A stretch of DNA of 22,145 nt from a virus (IMGVR_UViG_3300036772_000019:1-22145); one strand, 5' to 3'. Positions 5,831 through 14,654 are shown, counted from the stretch's first letter. The notes: generated by a model from the letters alone, not told the origin. Program-made: numbers and translations.

Positions 5831-6499
5831 TTACCCGGCTTGCGGGCCTTCAGAAAGCCCGTCAGGTGTTTGGTGTTTATGTCCACCCATTGGAATGTCT
5901 TTTATCACGACGTCGCCGCTGGTGTCGATGGTGCCACCAGAATGCTGAACGTTGCCGCTAAAGGTCGCTGTCGCGCCGTCTTTACCGCCTTTGATGGCCA
6001 TGCCACCGTTGCCGCTGATTTGCCCTTCGGCGATGACTTCCTGACTGGCCGTCAGCGCTGGAGTGTCAAACTGCGCAGATTCTTCAGCGTTCACGCTGTA
6101 GCGTTTGCAGTTGACCTGATAGTCGTCACAGGTGACCGCAATCAGTTTATTGCGCTTGAGTACAATACTGGCCCCCTCGTCGGTGTAGACCGCTACTTCG
6201 CCAGATTCCAGCGCCTGTACGCGATAACTGCCGTTCTCCGTGGCAATGACGATAGCGTGTGTGGTTTTGCCACCGAGCGGAAGAACGACGGCCATCGTGC
6301 CTGCTGGCGGGACGGACGTCAGGCCGTATTGCTGGAACATTTCGACGTCTTCGAGCGTTTCACCCGCAAGCCCGGACACTTGCGTCGTCTGAACGCCGTT
6401 CGCCGATGTGACGCGGGTCAGCACACCGCGAAAGGCACGACGCACGCCGCTCATGGCCTTACCGATGCGCCGGTCGATGATGGTGCTGATATCAGCCAT
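5831..6499 (-). CDS. 45: Baseplate central spike, Mu gp45
   Basis: A 222-residue protein of the Mu gp45 family, the trimeric membrane-piercing spike at the tip of the contractile tail (P2 gpV type). The N-terminal OB-like part includes TTQVSGLAGETLEDVEMFQQ and YGLTSVPPAGTMAVVLPLGG. The C-terminal half is beta-helical in character (GNGGMAIKGGKDGATATFSG, GTIDTSGDVVI) and ends with GGHKHQTPDG, where His207 and His209 match the HxH iron site at the spike tip. The start overlaps gene P by 8 bp and has GGGAG upstream. A terminator-like hairpin follows. Confidence 0.93.
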   Translation of the reverse strand: MADISTIIDRRIGKAMSGVRRAFRGVLTRVTSANGVQTTQVSGLAGETLEDVEMFQQYGLTSVPPAGTMAVVLPLGGKTTHAIVIATENGSYRVQALESGEVAVYTDEGASIVLKRNKLIAVTCDDYQVNCKRYSVNAEESAQFDTPALTASQEVIAEGQISGNGGMAIKGGKDGATATFSGNVQHSGGTIDTSGDVVIKDIPMGGHKHQTPDGLSEGPQAG

Positions 6500-7601
6500 T
6501 GTTGATGCTCTCCCAATTTTCCCACAAGCCCGCCTTGCCCTTACGCTTGCGTTTGTGTTTTTTCTTCGGATACGCGTCAGGCAACCAGACCCCGTCTTCG
6601 ACCAGAGTTAACAGCGTGACGCGTGGCGTGTTGCGCCCGCCCCGAAAACGGCGGTGCATCAGAAAATAAATACCGTCGATATCGTGGGGTTCGCTTTTGA
6701 CGTGAACGCGCTGGCCAGGCTCCCACAGCACACCGGACGCCGTCCTTAACCCCTTCACCGTGGCGGTCATTGAAAAGGCGTTCAAACGGGCATCGGCCTG
6801 TAGCTTTTTCGCCCTAAACTGCACTTCAGCGTCGTCATCAGAATCGCCGCAAACTTCGATGCGGGGGCGATAAAACGTCATGCTGGTATCGGTGGCCGTG
6901 CTGCGCCGGTCATGCTTGCCGTTCTCTTTGCCGTAGCCGTGGCCTTGTGCCAGAACCGTGGTTTCTGAAAACCGCTCATTGATACTGCGGCGCACTGAAA
7001 GCGCCATCAGATTATTGGTCGGCCCGTCACGCTTCATGACCAGCGTGTCGAGGGCGGGCGTGGTGTAGTCAGGCCCGCCGACAATCAACGTGCCGTCCGG
7101 TGCCATCCACGGCCATAAGCCCGACACTTCAGCGGTTTTGGTCAGCGCGCCCCAGGCACTTTCTCCGGGTTCGATGCTAAATTTTTTCGGCGCGGTGCTG
7201 CTTTCAGCGCGGATGTCTATTTTAGTGATGCCGAACGGCTTAATGACCTGGGCGATCACTTCGGTCAGGGACATATCGCGCACCGTAAACACCGGGGCCG
7301 AACAGTCGACAAGCCACCCGGCTAAATCACGCCCGGACAAGGTGATCGTGTGTTGTTTAGGGGTGACGTTCTGGTCGATTTCGTCGATTCGCCCGGTCAT
7401 GATCAAATCACCCCCGGCGTACAATTCCGCCCTGGCTCCTTCAATAACTTCGGCGGGCAACGTGCCTGATGAAAGCCCTACGCTCACGCTCCAGGCATCA
7501 GCCGGGGTGAGCAAATCCGAATCAACTTCAAAATCAAGCCAGTCATTGTGCGCCACTCCGGCAATACGAAGCGAAAGCCGGTCATCATTTTGCGAAGGCA
7601 T
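6492..7601 (-). CDS. P: Baseplate hub protein, Mu gpP (gp44)
   Basis: A 369-residue hub protein related to Mu gpP/gp44 and to gpD of P2 (T4 gp27-like). It forms the ring that carries the spike under the tube. Visible parts are the N-terminal WLDFEVDSDLLTPADAWSVS, GRIDEIDQNVTPKQHTITLS and GRDLAGWLVDCSAP, the middle FSIEPGESAWGALTKTAEVS with LWPWMAPDGTLIVGG, and the C-terminal WEPGQRVHVKSEPHDIDG. The tail end is strongly basic (YPKKKHKRKRKGK). The gene overlaps N by 17 bp and gp45 by 8 bp, placing it in the usual Mu order N-P-45. Confidence 0.92.
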   Translation of the reverse strand: MPSQNDDRLSLRIAGVAHNDWLDFEVDSDLLTPADAWSVSVGLSSGTLPAEVIEGARAELYAGGDLIMTGRIDEIDQNVTPKQHTITLSGRDLAGWLVDCSAPVFTVRDMSLTEVIAQVIKPFGITKIDIRAESSTAPKKFSIEPGESAWGALTKTAEVSGLWPWMAPDGTLIVGGPDYTTPALDTLVMKRDGPTNNLMALSVRRSINERFSETTVLAQGHGYGKENGKHDRRSTATDTSMTFYRPRIEVCGDSDDDAEVQFRAKKLQADARLNAFSMTATVKGLRTASGVLWEPGQRVHVKSEPHDIDGIYFLMHRRFRGGRNTPRVTLLTLVEDGVWLPDAYPKKKHKRKRKGKAGLWENWESINNG

Positions 7602-8934
7602 TCAGCACGTCTCCGGGTTTTAACGCATTGGGGTTTTGCATGGCAGGGTTAAGGCGCACCAGCTCGTCGGCGCGGTCTGCGTCGCCGTACCAGTCAAAGG
7701 CCAGCAAATGCACGTTACAGGCACGCGTCACGCTGCGCGTAACTAGCGGCGGCAAGGTTAAAATCAGGCTGCGGGCCTGCGCCTGGATGCTGTAGGCCAG
7801 CGCCTGAAGCTGGCTAACCAGTGAGGCGTCGACGTCGGTGTCCGCCGTGGTGTTGCCATCGCTGATGCCTGCGCTGATTTTGTCGGCAATAATTTCACGC
7901 TGGCCGATGATGGCGTCTTCAATCATTGAACGCACATTGTTAGTCAGGCGTTCAACCTGCTGGGTCGACAAGGTGGGTTCCGTGCTTTGCGTCAGAAAAA
8001 TATCGCTGGCGACTTCGGCCAGCTCTGTCAGCACGGTCAGGCGCGTTGTCTGCGTGACCAGCCTGCGGTCAGACTGCGGCATGATGCTCGCACGCGTCAA
8101 CGGTGAGGCGAAAACGCCGTCGCCCGATGCGCTGGTGCTGAAATTTTGCATACTGGCGAGCTGTTCAGGTAAAGCAATCGCGCCCAGACACAACGTCTGG
8201 GTCGCTTCAAAGTCTGACACCACGGTCGAGCTGATCAGACTTAATGAGTCAGTGAAGGTGGTCGTCAGTGATTTAACGTCGTTGACGAAAACGCCAGGGT
8301 AAGAAAACAAATCCAGCGTGCTGCCGACCGTCGTTTTGATATTGTCTTCCAGGCTGGTTATCACGTATTGCGCCGTAGACAGAATATTGGTTACGCGGGC
8401 AACGTCCTGTTTGACGGTGTTCAGCGTGTTGACGGCATCGGCGAACGCGGCGGCGGCGCTGCCCAGCATCCCATCCGTCAGGCTATTCACCGTATCGGTC
8501 AGGCTTTCGGCGTAAGTCTCGGTAAATAACGCCTGTTCCGTGGTGGCTTCTATAAAATTGAGTTCAACCGTCACCGCGTTCAGCGGTTCAATTTCATGCT
8601 CAATGCCGACGTTAACCAATTGGGCCTTCGGGATTGACCCCCACATCGGATGGATAAGTTCCCCCGCGCCGCTTTCCTTTGCCGCCTTTAAAAACCCTTT
8701 TAACTGCGTTTGATAGTCGTCGCCCCAGAACAGCGCAGTAATGCGAAACGTCATGGCTTTCATGCCCTGGTCTTCGACTTCAGCCCCGTCGCGGTAGGGG
8801 AACGTATAGGCGACGATGTCTTTTTCCAGTGTGTCAGACGTCGACAAACAGTCGAACGTTACGCCACGAAAAGACGCGGTTTCCAGTAAATCAATGCCGA
8901 GCGCCCCGGCAATTTGTTTGATGATATCGGCCAT
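7585..8934 (-). CDS. N: Mu N-like DNA circularisation/tail protein
   Basis: A 449-residue protein of the Mu gpN (gp43) family. The first ~95 residues match the so-called DNA circularisation N-terminal domain: FRGVTFDCLSTSDTLEKD, YTFPYRDGAEVEDQG, ALFWGDDYQTQLKGFLKAA, GELIHPMWG. In the virion it is thought to connect tube end, hub and tape measure; the DNA-circularisation name is historic. The middle is helical, and the C-terminus (NPNALKPGDVLNAF) resembles a LysM-like end found in tail hub proteins. It begins 2 bp after the tape-measure stop. Confidence 0.9.
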   Translation of the reverse strand: MADIIKQIAGALGIDLLETASFRGVTFDCLSTSDTLEKDIVAYTFPYRDGAEVEDQGMKAMTFRITALFWGDDYQTQLKGFLKAAKESGAGELIHPMWGSIPKAQLVNVGIEHEIEPLNAVTVELNFIEATTEQALFTETYAESLTDTVNSLTDGMLGSAAAAFADAVNTLNTVKQDVARVTNILSTAQYVITSLEDNIKTTVGSTLDLFSYPGVFVNDVKSLTTTFTDSLSLISSTVVSDFEATQTLCLGAIALPEQLASMQNFSTSASGDGVFASPLTRASIMPQSDRRLVTQTTRLTVLTELAEVASDIFLTQSTEPTLSTQQVERLTNNVRSMIEDAIIGQREIIADKISAGISDGNTTADTDVDASLVSQLQALAYSIQAQARSLILTLPPLVTRSVTRACNVHLLAFDWYGDADRADELVRLNPAMQNPNALKPGDVLNAFAK

Positions 8935-8936
8935 CG

Positions 8937-10946
8937 TTATTGTCTCCGGCTGTCACGTTCCATGCGTTGCTGTACCGACGCGGCGATGTCATGGCCATCA
9001 AGCTGCACGGTCAGGTTAATAGGCTGCGGCGCAACGGATGAACCACCTGGCTGCGGGCCGACTCCGGGCGGTAACAGGCTGGTCGATGACCAGCGGTTTA
9101 TCGTATTCAGCGCCGGTAACTCGCTGCCGTTCGCGCGCATGTTCTCCATTTTCAACCGGTTCAGTTCGCCCATCTCGCTGTTATGGCCCGCAATGCCGTT
9201 ATAGGTTTTTCCTTCACCCATTGCCTGAAGGATGCCGACGACATCATGACCCGCTGACGCGGTGGCATACACACCGGCACCGGTTAACAGGCTGCCCGGC
9301 TTGAACAGATTTTTCCCTTTGGACAATCCGCCTTTGGTCAGTCCCCATGCTCTGGACAACAATCCCTTCGCCGCCGCGCCACCTGCGGCCCCTCCGGCGA
9401 CGTCAGCCGCGCCGCCACCTAATATCATGCCGACGCCCGCTTTAGCCGCTGCGGCGGCACCTAATGCCGTGATGGCCATTGCGGCCCCTGCGGCGGCGGT
9501 GCTGACGCGGGGGAATTCATCGGCCAGCTTGGCCCCGGTTTCGGCGATATTGCCCAGGGCTTTAGATACCGGGGCGATAGCATCGTTTGAGGCGAACAGT
9601 TTGGCGTTTGCTGCCTGGTGTACCTGAAATTCCGGTTCCTGCTGGATCAGACCATAATCCAGATCGGCTGAACGGTGCCCGTCGGGAAGGTGGAATTGCT
9701 CCATCTCTTCATCCTGAAGCCGCTGAAAATACGGACGCTGGCGGCGCAGGTTCAGGAACGCGTTTCGGGCCTGCTGGTTCGGGAACAGGCGCGATACATA
9801 GCCACCTTCAATCAGGTCGCGTTGTGATTCGATGCGTTCGCGCGCCGCTTCGTCATGCGTGCCCGCCAGTTGCTTTGTGAGGCTTTGATAATTGGGGTCA
9901 TACTTAAGCGCAGAATCGACCACTTTGTTTGTGGTATCCAGCGGCGTCAGACCTTGCTTTGCGTCTGCTAATTCCAGCGCCTGAATATCGACACCTTTGC
10001 CCCGGATTTTTAGGCGTTTTGCGTTATTGACCAGGTTTGAGGATGTCAGTTCAGCTAACAGGTCGTTGGCATTGGTGGCGGCTTCTTCCGGCGAACCGGC
10101 ACCGAGTGCTGACGCTTCAAAGAGTGCGGCGACCTGTGCATAACCTTTTTGCCCCCGGAAACCGGCAGATTTAGCCGCCTCAAGGGCGCGGGGTAATTCG
10201 CTGGCCAGAATCGGGACATCGACACGACCGTTCTGTGCCGCCGTGGTGGTGACCGACAGCGCGGTCGTGGCGTCTTTTTTGCTTAACCCGAAGTTTTCCG
10301 CACTGGCGGCAAGGTTGGCCATCGCGATAGGCGATGAGTTGGTGGCCGTCGCGTTACGCATAACTTCCGGCAGGAATTCACGCGCACGGTTGAAATCCAT
10401 GCCGGTTCGGATCATTGCCGTCAGTGCGCCGATGCCTTCATCGGGTGTGCCGCCTTCACGTAAGGCCGTGCGTAATGCCTGGTCAATTTCTTTTTTCCCA
10501 GCGACGCGTCCGGCAACGTTGCGGTCTTTGAATGCAATGTTGGCCAGCTCCGCTTCCGCATGGCTGAGGCTCATCTGGTCGGTAATGGGTTTGCGCAGGG
10601 TCATCGCCCCCGCTGCGATGCCCGCACCAATGGACAATAAACCCTTGCCAAACTGACGTTGCTGACGCTCCGCGCCTTCCAGTTCGCGACGTAACCCGGC
10701 GACCTTCGACTGCATTTTTTCGTAGGCGCGGGTCTGTTCGTTGGCGGACAGAACGCCGCTTCGCTCCATGCGGTTGTAGGCGGCTGTGGTACGGGTGATT
10801 TCTCGCTGAATATTACGTTCAGAGCGGATGCCCAGCGTTTCGCGGGCGCTTTGCATCCGGCGAAACTCTTCGGAAAGGGAACGAATGCGGGGCGTCGCGT
10901 TGTCGGTCACGCCGAACTTGATTTGTGTGTCGAAATCGCGGGCCAT
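8937..10946 (-). CDS. Tail tape measure protein, Mu gp42-like
   Basis: A 669-residue protein that sets tail length and is ejected with DNA. The N-terminal ~110 residues are heptad-like and charged (RSLSEEFRRMQSARETLGIR, AYEKMQSKVAGLRRELEGAE), suggesting coiled coil. Family-typical segments follow: FGKGLLSIGAGIAAGAMTLR, MSLSHAEAELANIAFKD, LREGGTPDEGIGALTAMIR and TNSSPIAMANLAASAENFGL. An Ala/Gly-rich hydrophobic stretch at about residues 479-529 could insert in the host inner membrane. At 669 residues it would give a medium-length tail. The start lies 3 bp after the stop of the chaperone frameshift product, the universal place for tape measure genes. Confidence 0.93.
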   Translation of the reverse strand: MARDFDTQIKFGVTDNATPRIRSLSEEFRRMQSARETLGIRSERNIQREITRTTAAYNRMERSGVLSANEQTRAYEKMQSKVAGLRRELEGAERQQRQFGKGLLSIGAGIAAGAMTLRKPITDQMSLSHAEAELANIAFKDRNVAGRVAGKKEIDQALRTALREGGTPDEGIGALTAMIRTGMDFNRAREFLPEVMRNATATNSSPIAMANLAASAENFGLSKKDATTALSVTTTAAQNGRVDVPILASELPRALEAAKSAGFRGQKGYAQVAALFEASALGAGSPEEAATNANDLLAELTSSNLVNNAKRLKIRGKGVDIQALELADAKQGLTPLDTTNKVVDSALKYDPNYQSLTKQLAGTHDEAARERIESQRDLIEGGYVSRLFPNQQARNAFLNLRRQRPYFQRLQDEEMEQFHLPDGHRSADLDYGLIQQEPEFQVHQAANAKLFASNDAIAPVSKALGNIAETGAKLADEFPRVSTAAAGAAMAITALGAAAAAKAGVGMILGGGAADVAGGAAGGAAAKGLLSRAWGLTKGGLSKGKNLFKPGSLLTGAGVYATASAGHDVVGILQAMGEGKTYNGIAGHNSEMGELNRLKMENMRANGSELPALNTINRWSSTSLLPPGVGPQPGGSSVAPQPINLTVQLDGHDIAASVQQRMERDSRRQ

Positions 10947-10949
10947 TGA

Positions 10950-11500
10950 TTATTTCCGGTTGCGTCTGGAGGGGGAAGACCGCCGCGCAGCGCCGGGACG
11001 CTTACGACGACGGCTGACCACTTTTTTATCGTTCTGTTTGGCCCATTCTTTCGGATTTTCTTTCCAGTTGATCGCGTCGAACAGGCCCGCCAGTTCTATA
11101 GCGTTAAGGGTTTTGAGTCTTTCTTCGCTGATGCCGTACTCGCCGAGCCTGATGACTGCGCGTCGATAGTTTCTGAGTTTTCCTTCTGCTTGCTGCGCTT
11201 TTTTTTCGCTTCAGCCTGGGCCGCTTTCAGCGTGCGGTAATCATCCATGTCCAGTTCATCACACAACAGTTCATAGGTGATCGCCTCCGGGGGAATATCG
11301 CCCAGGGAAACAATACAGCGCATTAACACGCCGAGATTCTGGCCCGTTTCAGAGATGCCATCTTCCACAACGGCAATTTCATCGCCTACAGTAGACAGAC
11401 GCACCGTGAAATCCTGGTGCATCTTGCCGTCGAAGAGGACGCCGCCCGCGAGCGTGCCGGACTGGGTGAAGCTGTGCGCGGTTTTGTTCTGGTTTTCCAT
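10950..11500 (-). CDS. Tail assembly chaperone, long form made by -1 frameshift
   Basis: If ribosomes slip back one base at the A AAA AAG at 11204-11198, the first 101 codons of the gp41-like gene continue for 82 more codons to a TAA at 10952-10950, giving about 183 residues. The extension reads like real protein: LRNYRRAVIRLGEYGISEER, IELAGLFDAINWKENPKEWA and a basic end RRRKRPGAARRSSPSRRNRK. Its stop falls 3 bp before the tape-measure ATG. Long-tailed phages commonly make such a long form (lambda gpGT type) at a fixed low ratio to bind tape measure and tube subunits. Frame and heptamer are directly seen; the slippage itself is inferred. Confidence 0.75.
11096..11500 (-). CDS. Tail assembly chaperone, short form (Mu gp41-like)
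   Basis: A 134-residue cytoplasmic chaperone lying between tube and tape measure genes, the standard place for the short tail assembly chaperone. Features include LFDGKMHQDFTVRLSTVGDE, a helical middle with LGVLMRCIVSLGDIPPEAIT, and an acidic ELLCDELDMDDYRTLKAAQ. Beyond codon 101 the in-frame tail becomes Ser/Ala/Lys-rich and low in complexity. Start ATG at 11500 with GAGGA upstream, 6 bp after the tube stop. The codons AAA AAA AAG (99-101) form a slippery site. It is not a virion protein in characterised phages. Confidence 0.85.
   Translation of the reverse strand: MENQNKTAHSFTQSGTLAGGVLFDGKMHQDFTVRLSTVGDEIAVVEDGISETGQNLGVLMRCIVSLGDIPPEAITYELLCDELDMDDYRTLKAAQAEAKKKRSKQKENSETIDAQSSGSASTASAKKDSKPLTL
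11198..11204 (-). promoter_or_regulatory. Slippery heptamer A AAA AAG for -1 frameshifting
   Basis: Eight A residues followed by G on the minus strand (11206-11198) place A AAA AAG in the correct zero-frame phase at codons 100-101. This heptamer drives efficient -1 slippage in E. coli dnaX. The -1 frame stays open for 82 codons to just before the tape-measure start. Confidence 0.75.
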
Positions 11501-11506
11501 GTGCTG

Positions 11507-11878
11507 TTATTCCTCAACTTTGTTTAATGCAAACGCAGTAATGTTGATGCGCGCTTCGTTGTCGACGCTGTACTGTTCGCCCACTTCCGTGACGAAAACG
11601 TCCTGGTACGTGGTGCGGGTGCCGGTATCCGACAGCGGGTATTGCGTCATCTTCGCCCCTGCAATTGCCGCCCAGTTCACTTTCTGGCTGACAGGAACGA
11701 CAGCGGTGATGCTCAGTTCCCAGGTTGCAATACCGTTTGAGTACCCTTTGGCGCGTCCGGCACTGTTCATCGTCTTCACCAGTTTTTTACCGGTGGTTTC
11801 GCGAGGGTTAAATTCGGTGACTTCGATTTCCTGGCTGTTCACTTCCAGGACAATCGAGCCTGTGTATTCAATGGCCAT
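11507..11878 (-). CDS. M: Tail tube protein, Mu gpM
   Basis: A 123-residue tail tube subunit of the Mu gpM family. It stacks as hexameric rings forming the inner DNA channel. Visible pattern: MAIEYTGSIVLEVNSQEIEV, TGKKLVKTMNSAGRAKGYSN and WELSITAVVPVSQKVNWAAI, a beta-strand-rich fold with one helix, then INITAFALNKVEE. GGGGAA lies before the ATG at 11878, 12 bp after the sheath stop. The order sheath-tube-chaperone-tape measure is that of contractile-tailed phages. Confidence 0.92.
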   Translation of the reverse strand: MAIEYTGSIVLEVNSQEIEVTEFNPRETTGKKLVKTMNSAGRAKGYSNGIATWELSITAVVPVSQKVNWAAIAGAKMTQYPLSDTGTRTTYQDVFVTEVGEQYSVDNEARINITAFALNKVEE

Positions 11879-11890
11879 GAAAATTCCCCT

Positions 11891-13348
11891 TTAAAGCAGA
11901 TAAATAAGACCGGCGAAAATATGCAGGCCGCGCACGACCGGAGCCGGGATTGTGGCATCGGCACGCGTGTCGTCCTGGGCATTGCGAACCACCGTTAACT
12001 GGTCTTTGTACGCGTCGACGTTCTCGACAATTTCCAGTCCTTCCAGCACATAAAGCACGTCCAGTAACTCAGAACGGATGCGTAACAGTTTGGCGTCGGT
12101 CAGTTTTTCACGCGGGAAACGCTGGCTGATACGGGTACGGCACGCAAGGCGAACGTAATCGAGCGAACGAATGATGGTGATATCCATCAATGCCCGGTCG
12201 ACCACGCCTTCCGCGTTCTTCACGTAAGTCGAGATGGCCCGCACGATTTGCACCGTATTGCCTACCACCTCAAACGGCGTCAGGCCGTTGGCCAGCGCGT
12301 TTTCCTGCTCTGTGCGTCCGGGCCAATTTTGCTGCGCAGTGATATCCAGGCCGGGTAACGTCAGCGTGTTAAGCGGACGTGCCGGGTCGTCTTCGGAGGC
12401 GATCACGGCAGCGTAAATCGCTGCAATTTCGCCGTTCGGCATCATGGAACCGTTATGCCAGCCTGTTGTCAGGCGGGCCACATTGACCGCGTTCGTCAGT
12501 TTCGTCCCCGTCGAAAGCGTGCCATTCCACCCCGCGACACCAATTGCGCCCCGTTGTTCAAGCGGGCCTGAAACGCTATCCAGATGCTTGGTCAGGCTGC
12601 CCAGCGCGGCATTGGTCGAATACGGCACGATCAACATCGTGTGACCGGCACTGAAAATTGCCGCTAACGCGCCATCAATCGCTGGGTCGCCATCACCACC
12701 GCTCAACTTATCCCATGTCTCTGCGGGGGCGCTGCTGACCGTAATGCCAGCGGCGGTGATATCAACAGACAAGCCGATTTCGTTTGCTGCCAGGCCTTTG
12801 TTTTTTGCGGTGACCTTGATTTCCTCAACAGTCGTTCCACCCGTGGCAACCGCATTCATCGACGCAATCACAGGTAAGTCCCTATTGGCATTGATAGCTG
12901 TAAGTAAATCGTCCATCACATCAGGAGCCTGGGCACCTGAGTTAACAGCAACAGCCACCGTTGTACCCCCGATGTTGATGCTCACCTGTCCAGAACTGGT
13001 CGCTGTACCTTCTAAAAGAAGAGCACTCCTCGCCGCCACTCCGGCATCGTCATCATCAATTGCCACCACAGACAGTTGTAAATAACCATTGGCTTTCATG
13101 GCGGCGTCAGCCATACGGTGCACTTGTGACCCGTGCCCAAAATAGGCGGCAACATCACTCGAACTGAACACATCAATGGGTGTTAATGATTCAACAGCGG
13201 TAGACGCCGTTGTGCGTTGCCCGATGATGACCAGTTTCTGGTCATTGGTCGCCAGGGCACGCGACGCCATCGTGTAATTAAACTCGAAGTATTTGCCCGG
13301 TTTTTTCGTGGTTGTCGGGATGCCGGTAAAGTTCACGATATTGCTCAT
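11891..13348 (-). CDS. L: Contractile tail sheath protein, Mu gpL
   Basis: A 485-residue tail sheath subunit, close in length to Mu gpL. It forms the outer cylinder that contracts on adsorption. Visible segments: N-terminal MSNIVNFTGIPTTTKKPGKY with an arm-like FEFNYTMASRALATNDQKLV, FSSSDVAAYFGHGSQVHRMA, an insertion domain at about 115-210 rich in Thr, Val and Ala (possibly the variable outer domain), and the conserved C-terminal core with FPREKLTDAKLLRIRSELLD and PAPVVRGLHIFAGLIYLL. The start overlaps the gp38 stop by 4 bp (ATGA), with AAGGGGG upstream. Confidence 0.95.
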   Translation of the reverse strand: MSNIVNFTGIPTTTKKPGKYFEFNYTMASRALATNDQKLVIIGQRTTASTAVESLTPIDVFSSSDVAAYFGHGSQVHRMADAAMKANGYLQLSVVAIDDDDAGVAARSALLLEGTATSSGQVSINIGGTTVAVAVNSGAQAPDVMDDLLTAINANRDLPVIASMNAVATGGTTVEEIKVTAKNKGLAANEIGLSVDITAAGITVSSAPAETWDKLSGGDGDPAIDGALAAIFSAGHTMLIVPYSTNAALGSLTKHLDSVSGPLEQRGAIGVAGWNGTLSTGTKLTNAVNVARLTTGWHNGSMMPNGEIAAIYAAVIASEDDPARPLNTLTLPGLDITAQQNWPGRTEQENALANGLTPFEVVGNTVQIVRAISTYVKNAEGVVDRALMDITIIRSLDYVRLACRTRISQRFPREKLTDAKLLRIRSELLDVLYVLEGLEIVENVDAYKDQLTVVRNAQDDTRADATIPAPVVRGLHIFAGLIYLL

Positions 13349-13575
13349 GACGCCCCCTTGCTTTCTGCTGTGTCAGACTTATCAGCGACGTTTTTAACCT
13401 CTGCCGGGGCGAGTGCTGCCGTTTTAGTCAGGATTAAATCGCCTTCGCGCAAACGGCGGTGATAATAGGCAGACTCTTCAACCTCAAATACATCTTTATC
13501 ATTGATGTATTTACGGGCGTTATCTTCACGCGGCACCTGTAAACCTGGGCGTGCAATGACTTTAATTTTACTCAT
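13345..13575 (-). CDS. Small conserved tail-region protein, Mu gp38 (DUF2635)
   Basis: A 76-residue protein starting MSKIKVIARPGLQVPREDNA with VFEVEESAYYHRRLREGDLI, matching the DUF2635 family found just upstream of Mu-type sheath genes. Its molecular role is unknown; by position it may act in tail assembly. The ATG at 13575 overlaps the gp37 stop by 8 bp and has GGAG upstream. The frame continues upstream to 13788 inside gp37, but that part has no family features. The end is Ala/Lys/Ser-rich. Confidence 0.85.
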   Translation of the reverse strand: MSKIKVIARPGLQVPREDNARKYINDKDVFEVEESAYYHRRLREGDLILTKTAALAPAEVKNVADKSDTAESKGAS

Positions 13576-14218
13576 CGTTTCTTGTCTCCACGATATCTTC
13601 AGCGGCATTACCGCTTTGTCCTGGCAAGCGGTACGCCATGCCGGTGCTTTCGTGCATTGGCCACGGCTTGTCGAGTTTCCCGCCGTAATACTGGAATGCA
13701 TAATCGTCATCCGCGTCGGACTCCGGGGCGGGCCAGCGCGCATTGTCCAGCGCCTCTTCGACCCAGACGGTGTCAAACTCGCAGGCATAAGCCGACAGGG
13801 CTTTATGGTTCATGGCGGAATTAAACAAATTGCGCACGCGTCCAGGCATTAGTGGTTCAATCTTCAGACCGAAGTCCTGACGGGTCAGCAACCGGCGAAT
13901 ACTGCGGATCAAAAGATTTGAACCGGGTTCGTCGCGATTGATGCCCATCGGCCCGCCCTGACGGCGTGCCGTTTCTTCGCGCACGTTGTAACAAGCCACC
14001 ATCACGGAAAATCGCCCGGTGACATAAAACTTTTTGCGGTGCGTGCTGACGGGTTTGGTGCCCTGAACGCCCAGGAACGTGACCCACACAGCGGGCAGGA
14101 TATGGACAACCGCGCCCATGTCTTCCAGCTCGCCACCGTAGCTGTTCACCTCTTTGGCCATCTTGCCCAGGCCGAGGCGAAGACGTTCGACGATGGCGTT
14201 TTCTGTCAACGTGATCAT
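13568..14218 (-). CDS. Head-tail connector region protein, Mu gp37 (DUF1834)
   Basis: A 216-residue protein of the DUF1834 family, lying between gp36 and gp38 as in Mu. It is thought to belong to the head-tail completion or tail terminator group. Features: MITLTENAIVERLRLGLGKM, AVWVTFLGVQGTKPVSTHRK, FYVTGRFSVMVACYN and NRDEPGSNLLIRSIRRLLTR, then an acidic C-terminal region (ESDADDDYAFQYYGGKLDKP). The ATG overlaps the gp36 stop by one base (TGATG). The exact structural role is inferred from position. Confidence 0.85.
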   Translation of the reverse strand: MITLTENAIVERLRLGLGKMAKEVNSYGGELEDMGAVVHILPAVWVTFLGVQGTKPVSTHRKKFYVTGRFSVMVACYNVREETARRQGGPMGINRDEPGSNLLIRSIRRLLTRQDFGLKIEPLMPGRVRNLFNSAMNHKALSAYACEFDTVWVEEALDNARWPAPESDADDDYAFQYYGGKLDKPWPMHESTGMAYRLPGQSGNAAEDIVETRNDE

Positions 14219-14652
14219 CAGTAACCGCCTCCCTGAGTTGAACGGCGCGACCAGTTTTTCGAACCTGAACAGAAGGCGACGCTACTGCCTGCGGACGGCA
14301 CCGCCGCACCGGTATCGGCAAACACGCCCAGCGTCACCGTGCCGTTAGCGACTTTTTCCAGATAGCGGATCGCATCACGATAGCGGTCACGGATTTCGTC
14401 GCTGCACGTTCTTTCTGTACCGGTCAGGCGGTAACGGGCAATGTCACAGCAAATGCCTTTTAAAATCGGCGGCGTTTGCGGTAACGGCAGTTTGTAGCGT
14501 CCGGCGATGTAACCGTTGATTTCATCCGTCGCCTTCGCTAGCCCCTTGCCTAACACGTCAGCATCAACACTGCCTGCAAGTTCACGGTCGGACAGTGTCC
14601 GCGCTTCGCGTTCGCCGAAGCTTTCAATCATGTCATCGCTGGACGCGTACAT
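14218..14652 (-). CDS. Head-completion/connector protein, Mu gp36 (DUF1320)
   Basis: A 144-residue protein of the Mu gp36/DUF1320 family. It begins MYASSDDMIESFGEREARTL and has the helical core LAKATDEINGYIAGRYKLPL, ILKGICCDIARYRLTG and RYRDAIRYLEKVANGTVTLG, a pattern shared with gp6/gp15-like head-tail connectors. It would form a ring under the portal after packaging. The C-terminus is Gly/Ser-rich. It starts 2 bp after the major capsid stop and is followed by a one-base overlap with gp37. Confidence 0.9.
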   Translation of the reverse strand: MYASSDDMIESFGEREARTLSDRELAGSVDADVLGKGLAKATDEINGYIAGRYKLPLPQTPPILKGICCDIARYRLTGTERTCSDEIRDRYRDAIRYLEKVANGTVTLGVFADTGAAVPSAGSSVAFCSGSKNWSRRSTQGGGY

Positions 14653-14654
14653 CG

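Noticed and set aside
5828-6505. Long plus-strand open frame opposite gp45
   Set aside because: Mirror frame of gp45; Arg/His-rich composition, no ribosome site and no recognisable domain.
11199-11206. Run of eight A as a sequencing error
   Set aside because: The short frame is intact and the run forms a phased A AAA AAG at the expected frameshift locus; raw read support would settle it.
13857-14321. 154-codon minus-strand frame across gp36/gp37
   Set aside because: Overlaps two well-recognised genes in another frame and is Arg/Pro/Gln-rich, typical of a shadow frame.
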